A DNA stretch of 64,000 bases, taken from Candidatus Latescibacterota bacterium (GTDB taxonomy: Bacteria; JAAXHH01). The notes under the pieces were generated by a model. That model did not search any database. It saw only the letters and a program-made list of their open reading frames with translations, and was not told the origin of the DNA. The translations under genes and the position numbers were made by a program. The stretch is from positions 1-64,000 of the forward strand of contig JAAXHH010000034.1 of the NCBI GenBank assembly GCA_012270975.1. Reading direction: 5' to 3'. Within the stretch, counting starts at the first letter, position 1; each line of letters begins with the position of its first letter. Shown one piece after another: positions 43,240-52,178 of the stretch.

Positions 43240-45147
43240 TCACCCAGGTGCTTTGCGCGCAGTGGCCTGCAGGGCGAACTCCGTCAGTTCAACCGTCATG
43301 GGATATCGGTTGAAGGGCGTGATCAGGTAGAGGCCGTTGAAGTACGTCAGGACGGACTCGATGAGTTCCCGCGCGATGGCGACACCCTCTCGTCGGGCCT
43401 TGCGTCCACGACCTACGCGGGCCATACGCGCGCGCACGTCGTCGGGCACGACGAATCCGGGCACCTCGTTGTGGAGGAACTCCGTGTTGCCGTCGCTGAC
43501 CAGCGGCATGACGCCCGGCAAGATGGGTACGCCGGCATCCCGGGTCGCCTCGTAAAGCTGCTTCGCCTGGCGACGGTCGAAGAGGGGCTGCGTCATGATC
43601 ATGTCGGCGCCGGCTTCGACCTTCCTTTCCAGCCTCCTGATCCTTCTGTCCAGGTTGGGTCCGTTGGGGTCGAAGGCCGCCGCCACGGTAAACGCGGTCC
43701 TCCCGTTCAGGGCGCGGCCCGAAAACCCCACGCCCTCGTTCATCTGCTTGATCAACCGAATCAATTCGAAGGACGAAACGTCGTACACGTTGCTCGCCCC
43801 CGGTTGATCGCCGAATTTCACGGGATCGCCCGTGACGGCGAGGACGTGGTCGATACCGAGGGCGTGCAGCCCCAGCACCTGGGACTGCAGGCTGGCCAGG
43901 TTCCGGTCGCGGCAGGTGATGTGCAACAACGGCCGGATGCCGGCCTCCTCCTTGACGATCTGCCCCACGGCCATGTTGCTGATCCGCGTGACGGCCAGGG
44001 AATTGTCGGCCATGGTAAGGGCGTCGGCGCCCGCCTTCTTCAGGGCTATTGCTCCCCGGACAATGGGCCCGTGATCCAGATCCCGGGGCGGGTCGAGCTC
44101 GACGATGACGGTCACCCGCTTGCGAACCAAGTCTACGATCGACGGTTCAACCGCCGGGGGCATGCGGGCCGGGCGGGCCGGACGGACCGGACGGGCAGGA
44201 GCATGGACTTCCACGGGGACGACCTTCTTGCGCGTGACGATCTCCCGGCCTTCCAGCGCCTGGGCCATGGCCCGCACGTGCTCGGGCATGGTGCCGCAGC
44301 ACCCGCCGATCAGCCGCACGCCCTGGTCGCGCAGACGTAGCGCGCTCGTCGCGAAATACTCCGGAGTCGCCTCGTAGATAAACCGTCCGTCCACGTAGAC
44401 GGGGGAACCGGCGTTCGGAAAAGCGGAAAGCACCAGCCCTTCCATCAGGGGAACGGGTGCGAGCGCGTCCAGCAGGCCCTTGGGTCCGCTGCGGCAATTG
44501 ACGCCCACCACGTCGGCGCCGTCCGCCCGTAACTGATCGAAGGCCTCCGCTACACCGAACCCGTCGTCCGTCTGCCCGTACTGGTCCACGGCGAGTTGGC
44601 AGATCGCCGGGAGGCCGCATACCTCCTTGCAGACCGCCAGCGCTCTTTTGAGTTCATCGAGCCGGAGAAAGGTCTCCAGGATGATCGTGTCCGCGCCACC
44701 CGTCGCGAGGGCGGAGACCTGCTCCCGGTATACTTGTGTGTAGTCCGCTTCGGTGTATTCACGGTGGGGCAGGCCCCGGGCGGGTCCGACGGCACCGGCC
44801 ACATAGGCGCGGGATCCCGCCGCCGCCCTCGCGGCTTCGACGCCCCGGGCGTTCAAGGTTTCCGCCTGATCTTCCAGGTTGTACTTCGACAGGGACAGGG
44901 CGTTGGCCCCGAAGGTATTGGTTTCGATCAACCGGGCGCCCGCGTCCACGTATTCCTCGTGGATCGTTCGGATCAGATCGGGCCGGCTTTGGTTTATCTC
45001 GTCGAAGCAGACCTCCATCGGCACGCCGCGGGCGTACAGCATGGTTCCGATGGCGCCGTCCGCCACCAGCATGGAAGACCGGAGATGGTCGAGGAGGGAT
45101 GTGTTCATGGGAGGGGATCCGTTCGCGCCGTGGGCAGAGCCCGGCAT
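43240..45147 (-). CDS. Homocysteine S-methyltransferase/methylenetetrahydrofolate reductase fusion
   Basis: A 635-residue bifunctional protein. The first half (about 14-305) is an Hcy-S-methyltransferase with the zinc Cys in GVNCRSGP and GGCCGTMP. The second half (about 345-630) is an FAD-dependent methylene-THF reductase (MADNSLAVTRISN, DHVLAVTGDP, MIMTQPLFD). The combination resembles YitJ of Bacillus and couples making and using one-carbon units for methionine. A 20-residue Pro/Ala/Arg linker joins them. The ATG at 45147 is 8 bp after the HAD gene stop; an ATG 13 codons later (45108) is where homology begins and may be the real start. It is the last gene of an operon. Confidence 0.9.
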   Translation of the reverse strand: MPGSAHGANGSPPMNTSLLDHLRSSMLVADGAIGTMLYARGVPMEVCFDEINQSRPDLIRTIHEEYVDAGARLIETNTFGANALSLSKYNLEDQAETLNARGVEAARAAAGSRAYVAGAVGPARGLPHREYTEADYTQVYREQVSALATGGADTIILETFLRLDELKRALAVCKEVCGLPAICQLAVDQYGQTDDGFGVAEAFDQLRADGADVVGVNCRSGPKGLLDALAPVPLMEGLVLSAFPNAGSPVYVDGRFIYEATPEYFATSALRLRDQGVRLIGGCCGTMPEHVRAMAQALEGREIVTRKKVVPVEVHAPARPVRPARPARMPPAVEPSIVDLVRKRVTVIVELDPPRDLDHGPIVRGAIALKKAGADALTMADNSLAVTRISNMAVGQIVKEEAGIRPLLHITCRDRNLASLQSQVLGLHALGIDHVLAVTGDPVKFGDQPGASNVYDVSSFELIRLIKQMNEGVGFSGRALNGRTAFTVAAAFDPNGPNLDRRIRRLERKVEAGADMIMTQPLFDRRQAKQLYEATRDAGVPILPGVMPLVSDGNTEFLHNEVPGFVVPDDVRARMARVGRGRKARREGVAIARELIESVLTYFNGLYLITPFNRYPMTVELTEFALQATARKAPG

Positions 45148-45154
45148 GCCGATC

Positions 45155-46063
45155 TCACCGGCCGTTGTTCAACGCGTACCGGCGTATCGCCCAGGCAAAG
45201 CCGTTCTCGTGATTCGGCGGGGCGATGACCAGGCCCTGCGCCCGGCCCGCATCCTTGACCGCGTCGTGCGCGTTGTCCATGATCACACCGAGCCCCGCGT
45301 TGAAGAGCATGGGCAGGTCGTTGTCGCCGTCTCCGACGGCCATCACGTGATCCATGGATATCCCGTGCTCGCGCGCGACGAACTCGACGGCGACCTTCTT
45401 GTTGACGTCGGCGTGCATGGCTTCGATCCGGTCCGGATTCGTCTTGACGAGATAGAGGCGGGATGCGAAACGGGCCTTCATCTCCGCCAGGACCGCCTCG
45501 CGCCGGTCCAGGCCCGGCAGGATCAGCATCTTGGGCGGCGGCGGATAGTCGCCCTGTCTCAGTCTCGCCATAAGTTCGTCGTCCAGATCGACGGCGGCGC
45601 GGCTCTGCTCCTCAATCGATGCGATGGAGGGGGTGTATTCGTTGGCGATCACACTGTCCAGGGGACCGGTCTCCGTCACGCGCAGCCAGCTGTACACGAA
45701 ATTGAAGCCGTTTTCTTCGATGAAATCGAGCAAGTCCAGGAAGGTATCCCGCTGTATCCGCTTTTCGAAGAGCAAGGGCCTTTGTCCCTGGCGGGCCGGA
45801 CCGAGTATGATCCCGCCGTTGTTGGCGATGACGTAGAGCCGATCGAACAGTGGCCGCGCGTCGCTGAAGGGTTCGCTGCTGCGGTCGATGTTGCGGCCGC
45901 TCACCGAGCTCACGACCAGGCCCTGGGCGAGGGCGGCTTCGATGGCGCACAGCCCCTCGGGGGAGGGTTTCCCGTCGGGTAACAGCGCCGTGTCGTCCTG
46001 GTCGAAGGCGACCAGCTTGATTTCGGGTGTTTCGTCACTGGCTTTCGGTACTTCGGCGGTCAT
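45155..46063 (-). CDS. HAD-superfamily hydrolase, Cof/sucrose-phosphatase type
   Basis: A 302-residue HAD phosphatase of the type with a C2 cap. The nucleophile motif is FDQDDTAL (usually DxDGT, here Asp in place of Gly), motif II is SSVSGRNID, and motif IV is AVGDGDNDLPML. Such enzymes dephosphorylate sugar phosphates or related metabolites. The ATG at 46061-46063 has AAGGA six bases upstream. It lies between the kinase/SIS fusion and the methyltransferase fusion on the same strand with short gaps (36 and 7 bp), so the three genes are one operon. A role in removing or balancing the phosphosugar made by the kinase is inferred. Confidence 0.85.
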   Translation of the reverse strand: MTAEVPKASDETPEIKLVAFDQDDTALLPDGKPSPEGLCAIEAALAQGLVVSSVSGRNIDRSSEPFSDARPLFDRLYVIANNGGIILGPARQGQRPLLFEKRIQRDTFLDLLDFIEENGFNFVYSWLRVTETGPLDSVIANEYTPSIASIEEQSRAAVDLDDELMARLRQGDYPPPPKMLILPGLDRREAVLAEMKARFASRLYLVKTNPDRIEAMHADVNKKVAVEFVAREHGISMDHVMAVGDGDNDLPMLFNAGLGVIMDNAHDAVKDAGRAQGLVIAPPNHENGFAWAIRRYALNNGR

Positions 46064-46098
46064 GGCATTCCTTTCCAAACCTTCAGTTCTCTGATTTC

Positions 46099-47832
46099 CT
46101 ATCCATTTTCTTGTTCCCTGTCCTTCAGTCGCTTGCCGAGACTCCCGCCGGGATGGTACCGGGCGAAGTCTTCCCGGGTAAACCCGCGGCCGGCCTTCAG
46201 GGCCATGGCGAGCCCGTCGGCCACGGCGAGCTGACAGGACGTGCTCGCCGTCGGCGCGAGTCCGAGGGGACCGGCCTCGCCCGCAACGGGCACGTGCAGG
46301 ATCGCCGCGCTCGACCGGGCCAGACTGGATGAAGGATCCCCTGTGATCGCAATGATCGTCGCACCGTTTGCAGCGAGGGTTCGCACGGCGGCCAGCAGTT
46401 CCCCGGTCTCCCCGCTGTGGGACAGGGCGACGACCACGTCCCCTTGCGCCACCTGACCGCTGTCGCCGTGGTTGCAGTCGGCCGGATCGAGGAAATACGC
46501 CTTTGTCCCGGTACTCTGCAGCGTGGCGGCCAGCTTGCGGCCGATATGGCGGGACTTGCCCACGCCGGTGACGTGTACGCGCCCGCCCGCCGTTTCCGAC
46601 TTCCGAATGATCGCAAGGGCCTCGTCGAAGTAGGTGCCGGACATGCCCTCATGCAGCTTCGCCAGCGCTTCGGCGGTCCGCCCCACCGCGTTCAGTCCGG
46701 CCGCACCGGGGGACGCCTCTTCGGGGGACGCCGCACCGGGTGACGCCGCGCTCGGAGCAGTCTCGGCGGAGTCGGCTCCTTCGATTTTCACCGTTGCCGT
46801 TTCCGCGGCGGCCAAGGTTTCGGCCGCGTTCCGAGCAGGGATCGGAGCCCCTTCGTACAGGGCAAGCACGTCGTCCCGGCTCGATCCTAATTGCGGAAAA
46901 GCCCCTGGGATACGGCAACATACGGCGCCGCAGGCATTGGCTAGCGATGCGGTATCCTGCAACGTAAGCCCATGAAAAAGTCCAGCGATCAGTCCGCCCA
47001 GGAAGGCATCCCCGGCGCCGGTGGTGTCCCGGGCTTCCACGGGCTTCGCGGGCGCGCGGATCGTCTGCTTCCCGTCGGTGACGACCGAGCCCTGTTCCCC
47101 TTCGGTGATTGCCACCAGACGGGCGCCGTACCGACTGAAAATCCGCTCGGCCCGTTCTTCGGAAGAGTCGGCTTCCACAATCTGCAGTGCGGCGGCCTTG
47201 GCGGGTTTCACGACGTCAGCGAGACGGAGGGCCTCTTCGAAGTCTTCAGCCGACCCGAGTCCGGCCACTTCGACGGCGAAATCCGGCGGGACATCCACGT
47301 CCAGCACGGTGGGCACGCCGGCCTCGCGCGCAACGCGCAGTACCGCGATGACGGCGTCCAGCGGGAGTTGGGATATCTCCGTCGTCACCATGGCGGCCGA
47401 ACGAATGTACTCGGCGAAATGCGTCTCCACGTGCGCCGCCGTGGTCTCCGCGGTCAGGGCGCGGGCCATGTAAATCGCCCGGTCGGCGTCTTCGGCCACG
47501 TTCACGACCGAAAATCCCGATGCGCGGCCCTCGATGACCCGGATGGCCGATCGGTCGATGCCGTGGCGGTCCATCTCGTCCCGGATCATCGTGCCGTACC
47601 GGTCGTCTCCCTGGAATCCGAAGAGCCCTGCGGGGACCCCCATCTGGGCCGTCCAGGCCAGGTGGTTCAGTGTAACACCGCCCGCGATCTCGGTGACGAC
47701 CGAACCCGCTTCATCCGGCAGGATATAGGTTTTCTCCTCCGGTCCCGCGATCCGGTTCACCCGGTAGATCACGTCCACGACGTTGCTTCCGATGCCCACT
47801 ACCCTGCGTGTGCGGTCGATGTTCTGGATCAC
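46099..47832 (-). CDS. PfkB sugar kinase fused to SIS (KpsF/GutQ-like) isomerase
   Basis: A 577-residue fusion. Residues 1-330 are a PfkB/ribokinase with GGVTLNHLAWTA and DTTGAGDAF (catalytic Asp275). A low-complexity Ala/Pro/Ser linker (about 335-385) leads to a SIS domain with GVGKSRHIGRKLA, SHSGETGELL, LAPTASTSCQLAVADGLA and YHPGGSLGKRL. That tail is the D-arabinose-5-phosphate isomerase signature, although no CBS domains follow. The pair could phosphorylate a sugar and isomerise it, for example around ribulose-5-P/arabinose-5-P or a hexose analogue. It starts at a GTG with AGGTGA upstream. The operator cassette at 47906-47963 lies in its promoter region. Confidence 0.85.
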   Translation of the reverse strand: MIQNIDRTRRVVGIGSNVVDVIYRVNRIAGPEEKTYILPDEAGSVVTEIAGGVTLNHLAWTAQMGVPAGLFGFQGDDRYGTMIRDEMDRHGIDRSAIRVIEGRASGFSVVNVAEDADRAIYMARALTAETTAAHVETHFAEYIRSAAMVTTEISQLPLDAVIAVLRVAREAGVPTVLDVDVPPDFAVEVAGLGSAEDFEEALRLADVVKPAKAAALQIVEADSSEERAERIFSRYGARLVAITEGEQGSVVTDGKQTIRAPAKPVEARDTTGAGDAFLGGLIAGLFHGLTLQDTASLANACGAVCCRIPGAFPQLGSSRDDVLALYEGAPIPARNAAETLAAAETATVKIEGADSAETAPSAASPGAASPEEASPGAAGLNAVGRTAEALAKLHEGMSGTYFDEALAIIRKSETAGGRVHVTGVGKSRHIGRKLAATLQSTGTKAYFLDPADCNHGDSGQVAQGDVVVALSHSGETGELLAAVRTLAANGATIIAITGDPSSSLARSSAAILHVPVAGEAGPLGLAPTASTSCQLAVADGLAMALKAGRGFTREDFARYHPGGSLGKRLKDREQENG

Positions 47833-47905
47833 AAGATGTCACCTGTAATGAAGCTTGCGCACGGGCGACCGGCACTTTTGGCCGCAATGTGCGGAGCCCC
47901 GATGT

Positions 47906-47963
47906 GTCCTAAAACGCGAAAAAATATATTGTCAACATTGATTAAAATAAGAATCAACATATG
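47906..47963. promoter_or_regulatory. Palindromic bidirectional promoter/operator cassette, copy B
   Basis: The minus strand reads ATATGTTGATT, 8 bases, AATCAA, then TTGACA (complement of 47930-47935), 18 bases and TAGGAC (complement of 47906-47911), facing the kinase/SIS gene. Positions 47938-47943 and 47952-47957 are the TTGATT/AATCAA arms. About 50 bases align with the inverted copy at 38013-38069. Confidence 0.65.
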
Positions 47964-48038
47964 ATTCGTAATTGGATACATACCGCCCTACGTCCCGCGG
48001 ACGCTGAAAACAGCGCTCACCGGTTGTTCACCCGCTGT

Positions 48039-48920
48039 TCACCCGCTGTTCACGAGGACGACGGCGACCAGGGTCAGGCCGATGCCGACGTAGGCCGGCC
48101 CGCGCACCTGCTCTTTCCAGTACAATATAGCCACGAGCGTGGTGATGACAAGGCCGACCGCGCTGACAAAGGGAAAGACGACGGTGCCGGGGAGATACTT
48201 GAGCGTGAGGACCAGGAGCCAGGTTCCCCCGACGTTGACCGCGCCCAGGAGGACGCTCCACCGCACCTCGGGCATGCGCGCCCGTATCGGTTTATTCCAG
48301 AGGTAGAAAAGCCCCATGATGCCGGATACGGCGAAGAGGGTGAAGAGGTAGAGCGGCATCTGGCTCTGGGGCGCGAGTTCGCTGAAGACCTTCGGGGACA
48401 GGTGGCAGAATCCGGTCGTGATGAAGAGGGCGCCGACCAGCCAGGCGACGCCGCGCAGAGACAACTCGGCCTGTCGGCCCACGCCGATCGTCAGGAGCGG
48501 CAGGGCGATGCAGACCGTAACGATGCCCGCGATCTGCGGCAGGTTGGGGATCTCGTACCAGATGACGATGGAACAGAGGATGGGGATGAGGACGGACAGG
48601 CGGACGATGGCCAGGGTCACGGCGACCCCGCCCTGCAGAAGCGCCTGGATCAGAAAGCGGAAGGCGACGAAGTAGAAGAATCCGCTGACCGCCCCGATCA
48701 CCACGGTGGTCCAATGCCAGATCCAGCCGGAGTCAACGAGCATCAGCAGACCGGAGATCACGGCGCCCGCGCCATAGTTGAGGCTGCCCACCGCCAGGGC
48801 ATTGTGTCCGTTGTGGTGGGCGGACTTCAGGATCAGGCCGAAGCACGACGTCACGACGGTCGCCGTGATCAGCAGAAGGAGTCCGAGCGCCGTAGTCTGT
48901 TCTCCGTCCGTAGATAGCAA
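48039..48920 (-). CDS. EamA/DMT-type transporter
   Basis: A 293-residue integral membrane protein with ten predicted helices in two EamA-like halves (first from LGLLLLITATVVTSCFGLI, second from LRGVAWLVGALFITTGFCH), ending WKEQVRGPAYVGIGLTLVAVV. DMT transporters move nucleotide sugars, amino acids or organic solutes; RhaT-like sugar transport is possible but unproven. The frame can only start at TTG 48920 or later because a TAA lies just upstream. No Shine-Dalgarno sequence is seen, and the TTG directly follows a strong hairpin, so expression may be limited. Confidence 0.75.
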   Translation of the reverse strand: MLSTDGEQTTALGLLLLITATVVTSCFGLILKSAHHNGHNALAVGSLNYGAGAVISGLLMLVDSGWIWHWTTVVIGAVSGFFYFVAFRFLIQALLQGGVAVTLAIVRLSVLIPILCSIVIWYEIPNLPQIAGIVTVCIALPLLTIGVGRQAELSLRGVAWLVGALFITTGFCHLSPKVFSELAPQSQMPLYLFTLFAVSGIMGLFYLWNKPIRARMPEVRWSVLLGAVNVGGTWLLVLTLKYLPGTVVFPFVSAVGLVITTLVAILYWKEQVRGPAYVGIGLTLVAVVLVNSG

Positions 48921-48954
48921 GAAGCCGGCGAACGATTACCGCCTCGCCGGCTTC
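48921..48954 (-). terminator. Perfect 11-bp hairpin between two genes
   Basis: GAAGCCGGCGA (48921-48931) and TCGCCGGCTTC (48944-48954) form a perfect stem with a 12-base loop, read on the minus strand after the DUF1326 gene. The following T-rich tract is weak, so termination is likely but partial. The downstream transporter starts at the next base. Confidence 0.7.
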
Positions 48955-48994
48955 CAGATTCATGATCGCCGTGGGTTCCGCTCGAAGGTGCCGC

Positions 48995-49642
48995 TTACGG
49001 CGTGAAGGCGAAAGTCCCCACGTAGGCGCTGCGCTTGTTCGGAATGCTCCACGTCGCGATCAGATCCGAACCGCTGTACGCGTGAGCGGCGGTCTGGACC
49101 AGCGCGGCCGATGCGTCCTTCGTGAAGGGATCGTACCACACCATGCGGTCGCAGTTGGGCTCGTGGTCGGTCGCCAGCATGGTCCTGGTAGCCACGCGGA
49201 CCTGGCCGTCCACCGTAACGGCGTAGGCGTCCCTGCCGTCGTGGCGGAAGGAGATATCCGTGGGCTTGACCGTCTTAACCGTGCCGAACAGCTCGCCGTA
49301 CCGGGCGGTGAACGCGCTCTTCAGTTCCTTGCGCTGGCTCGGCGTGGCCCGGCTGTCGATCAGCAGCACGGTCTCGCGGGCGTGATGACCGAGTTGCAGG
49401 TTGCCCTTGCCGAGAATGACGGCTACGACGGACAGATCGGCCAGCGCGCCTTCACGGATGTGCCAGGCCACCACGGCCTGGTTGGCATCGCCGCCCGCTT
49501 CCGCCGAGTAGGTACAGCCCCCGCCCAGGATGTGGTTGGAGCGAACTTCCACGTAATCGCCGGCAATGGACGGTGAGCCGGCCAGGGCCGGGGATGCGGC
49601 GAGGACGATCGCGGCCATGAGTGCGAAACCGGTCTTCAACAT
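48995..49642 (-). CDS. Exported DUF1326-like protein
   Basis: The 215-residue protein has a Sec signal (MLKTGFALMAAIVLAASPALA) and then GDYVEVRSNHILGGGCTYSAE and VVAWHIREGALADLSVVAVI, which match the DUF1326 pattern as I recall it. Its role is unknown. GGGAGG lies four bases before the ATG. It is followed by a hairpin and then a transporter gene. Two Cys (about 43 and 162) are available for a disulfide. Confidence 0.7.
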   Translation of the reverse strand: MLKTGFALMAAIVLAASPALAGSPSIAGDYVEVRSNHILGGGCTYSAEAGGDANQAVVAWHIREGALADLSVVAVILGKGNLQLGHHARETVLLIDSRATPSQRKELKSAFTARYGELFGTVKTVKPTDISFRHDGRDAYAVTVDGQVRVATRTMLATDHEPNCDRMVWYDPFTKDASAALVQTAAHAYSGSDLIATWSIPNKRSAYVGTFAFTP

Positions 49643-49925
49643 ATTGCCTCCCTGTTATGCGTTTCCGGGCTTCTGGATTGGGGGTGAGCGCGTCCGGCCA
49701 CGCTATTCGTGACGAAGACTCAGGCGCCGCGGGTTCTAAACGGGTCGCCGCCCCCTATTTCGGGTCGATAACGTTTGAGCGCTAAAAAGTAACGCGGTAT
49801 ATTCTACCGTACCGGAAACATCCCGGTATATTCAATATATGTACTCCCAGCCCTTCAAGTCAATCGCAAATCGATCGATCGTGGGGCGGCCGGCCTCGAC
49901 TGATCTTCTGCCAAAGGAAACGAAC

Positions 49926-50867
49926 ATGGAATACAGAGCACTGGGTGAATCGGGTCTGACGGTTTCGGCCATCGGCATGGGCTGCTGGCCCATGGCCGGG
50001 GTCGGGTGGACCGGCATCGACGACAGCGCGTCCCTGGCGGCGCTGGAGGCGGCCATGGACGGCGGCATCACCCTCATCGACACCGCCTACATGTATGGAC
50101 GCAGCGGCGAATCGGAACGGCTGGTCGGACGGGCGATCGCGGGCAGGCGCGACCAGATCGTCCTGGCGACGAAATGCGGCCTGTACTGGGACGGCACGAC
50201 GCTACTCCGTGACAGCTCGAGGAAGCGCGTCCTCGAGCAGGTCGAGGAAAGCCTCCGCAGGCTGAATACCGACTACATCGACCTGTACCAGGTGCACGCG
50301 CCGGACGAGAACACGCCCTTCGAGGAAACGGCCGCCACGCTCGCCGAACTGAAGGAACAGGGCAAGATCCGCGCCATCGGCGTGAGCAATTACGACGTGG
50401 CGCAGATGAGGGAATTCGCCCGCCACGCGCCGCTCCACTCGGACCAGCCGCCGTACAACCTGCTCAATCGAGACATCGAGACGGAGATCCTGCCCTACTG
50501 CCGCGCCAACAACATCGGCGTGATCTCCTACTGGCCGCTGTACAAGGGGCTGCTGACCGGGAAATACGGGCGGGACCATCGGTTTCCCGAAGGCGATAAC
50601 CGCAACGAGGACGTCCGGTTCCAGGGGGAAGAGCTGGATCGCACGCTCGACATGCTTGACCGGCTGAAGCCCATCGCGGATGAATATGGAAAGTCCATCG
50701 CCCAGCTCGTGATCCACTGGACGGCACGGCAGCCGGGGATCACGTCGGTCCTGTGCGGCGCGACGCGGCCGGCCCAGGTAGAACAGAACATCGAGGCGGT
50801 GGGCTGGGAACTGTCCGAAGCGCACCGTGCGCAGGTCGACAGGATCGTTGCCGGCATGGGTGACTAG
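49926..50867 (+). CDS. Aldo/keto reductase
   Basis: A 313-residue AKR of the IolS/YdhF-like type. Tetrad residues are visible: Asp and Tyr in TLIDTAYMYGRSGES, Lys in VLATKCGLYW and His in LYQVHAPDENT; the cofactor region is CGATRPAQVEQNI. The ATG at 49926 has AAGGA seven bases upstream, whereas the frame extends another 29 codons upstream without signal. It is monocistronic, lies downstream of a divergent DUF1326 gene, and ends before a 48-bp tandem duplication. The substrate is unknown. Confidence 0.9.
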   Translation: MEYRALGESGLTVSAIGMGCWPMAGVGWTGIDDSASLAALEAAMDGGITLIDTAYMYGRSGESERLVGRAIAGRRDQIVLATKCGLYWDGTTLLRDSSRKRVLEQVEESLRRLNTDYIDLYQVHAPDENTPFEETAATLAELKEQGKIRAIGVSNYDVAQMREFARHAPLHSDQPPYNLLNRDIETEILPYCRANNIGVISYWPLYKGLLTGKYGRDHRFPEGDNRNEDVRFQGEELDRTLDMLDRLKPIADEYGKSIAQLVIHWTARQPGITSVLCGATRPAQVEQNIEAVGWELSEAHRAQVDRIVAGMGD

Positions 50868-50870
50868 GTC

Positions 50871-50966
50871 GGAATCGGGGAGCCCGAATCGGCGGACCGG
50901 GATTGGCGGACCGGGATCGGAATCGGGGAGCCCGAATCGGCGGACCGGGATTGGCGGACCGGGATC
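50871..50966. repeat. Two perfect 48-bp direct repeats
   Basis: The unit starting ggaatcggggagcccgaatc occurs twice without change (50871-50918 and 50919-50966). It contains nested ggcggaccgggat sub-repeats. It is a simple intergenic tandem duplication between the AKR and sufE genes. Confidence 0.95.
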
Positions 50967-51020
50967 GGGCGGGCGAGATCGGGGGCCGGGCCTGATCCGG
51001 CCCGGTCCGGACGAGCGGCC

Positions 51021-51449
51021 CTAGTTGGCCAGCGCGCCGCTGGCGATCGAGCGGATCTTCTTGACCATGGACCGGAAGCCGTTGCTCCGGCTCGGACTGA
51101 GGTGGGACGCCAGGTCCAGCCGTTCGAAGATGCCTTCGATGTCGGCGTCCAGGATCTGCCGCGGCGTCTTGCCCGAGTAGACCATAAGCAGGATGGCCAC
51201 GAGGCCGCGGACGATGTGTGCGTCGCTGTCGGCGTCGAAGGTAATGGTCGGCGGCAGGGTCTCGGCCACGTGGGGCACGAGCCAGACCTGGCTCACGCAT
51301 CCCTTGACCCGGTACGCTTCCGTCTTGTAGGCATCGTCCAGGGATGGGAGCTTCTTACCCAGGTCGATGATCTCCTGGTACCGCTCTTCCCAGTCGTCCA
51401 GGAATTCGAAATCTTCCAGCACTTCTTCTATCGTCGTGTCAAGCGTCAC
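51021..51449 (-). CDS. sufE: SufE-family Fe-S cluster sulfur acceptor
   Basis: The 142-residue protein accepts sulfane sulfur from a cysteine desulfurase and delivers it to the Suf scaffold. The catalytic Cys is in RVKGCVSQVWLVP, and SDAHIVRGLVAILLMVYSGK is a family signature; HLSPSRSNGFRSMVKKI closes the fold. The start is the GTG at 51447-51449, with AGGA about eight bases upstream, which gives the normal SufE length; the open frame extends 22 codons further. No other suf genes are nearby. Confidence 0.9.
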   Translation of the reverse strand: MTLDTTIEEVLEDFEFLDDWEERYQEIIDLGKKLPSLDDAYKTEAYRVKGCVSQVWLVPHVAETLPPTITFDADSDAHIVRGLVAILLMVYSGKTPRQILDADIEGIFERLDLASHLSPSRSNGFRSMVKKIRSIASGALAN

Positions 51450-51539
51450 GATCGTGCTTCCTCCCGCGAATTCAGCCAGCCCGATCCGCCCGGCTCCAAC
51501 CGATCCGCGGATCAAGCCCTTTACGCTACTTCCTCCACT

Positions 51540-52112
51540 TCAACCCGCCCCGATCAACAGCATGGCCGAGACCCCGGCGGCCGCGCCCGATACGAAGAGA
51601 TTCCACTGGCGATGCGGCGTTCCCAGGATCCGCAGGATCACGAAGGCCACGGCCGCGAAGATCGCCACGATCATCAACTGGCCCAGTTCCAGCCCGATGT
51701 TGAAGGACAGGAGCGGCACGACGATCGATTCTTCCATGCCGAGCAGCGCCCTCAGGTAGTTCGAGAAACCCAGGCCGTGAATCAGGCCGAAGAACAGGGC
51801 CAGTCCGTAACTCGTCTTCCGGCCGAACTTCGCTTCGAATGGCCGCCAGACGTTCATCAGGCAGGTCGCCAGGATCGTCACCGGGATGAGCGTCTCGACC
51901 AGGTCCGTCGGGACCAGAATGAGGCGGAGCGTAGCCAGCGCCAGGGTGATCGAGTGCCCGATCGTGAAGGCCGTAACCAGCACGATCACCGAACGCCACC
52001 GGTTCAGCGGATAGGCGGCGCAGAGTGCGATGATGAAGACGATGTGGTCGTAGGCGTTCAGGTCCGAAATATGGTCGAAACCGAGTTGCAGATATACCTG
52101 GAATTCGGACAT
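51540..52112 (-). CDS. HupE/UreJ family membrane protein
   Basis: A 190-residue integral membrane protein with about six helices and the family motifs LGFDHISDLNAYDHIVF, TAFTIGHSITLAL, FFGLIHGLGFSNYL and FNIGLELGQ. Relatives are linked to nickel or cobalt import for hydrogenase and urease, though many genomes carry it without those enzymes. The ATG at 52110-52112 is the second candidate; the first is a TTG six codons earlier, and neither has a strong ribosome binding site. It is followed by sufE and preceded by a DUF6702 gene 66 bp upstream on the same strand. In other genomes HupE and DUF6702 pair, which suggests one unit. Confidence 0.85.
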   Translation of the reverse strand: MSEFQVYLQLGFDHISDLNAYDHIVFIIALCAAYPLNRWRSVIVLVTAFTIGHSITLALATLRLILVPTDLVETLIPVTILATCLMNVWRPFEAKFGRKTSYGLALFFGLIHGLGFSNYLRALLGMEESIVVPLLSFNIGLELGQLMIVAIFAAVAFVILRILGTPHRQWNLFVSGAAAGVSAMLLIGAG

Positions 52113-52178
52113 CTTCCCGCCGCGGTTCAACCGGCGCCAAAGGCGAAATCCCGACCCCGACGCGACCGATCCCCATCG

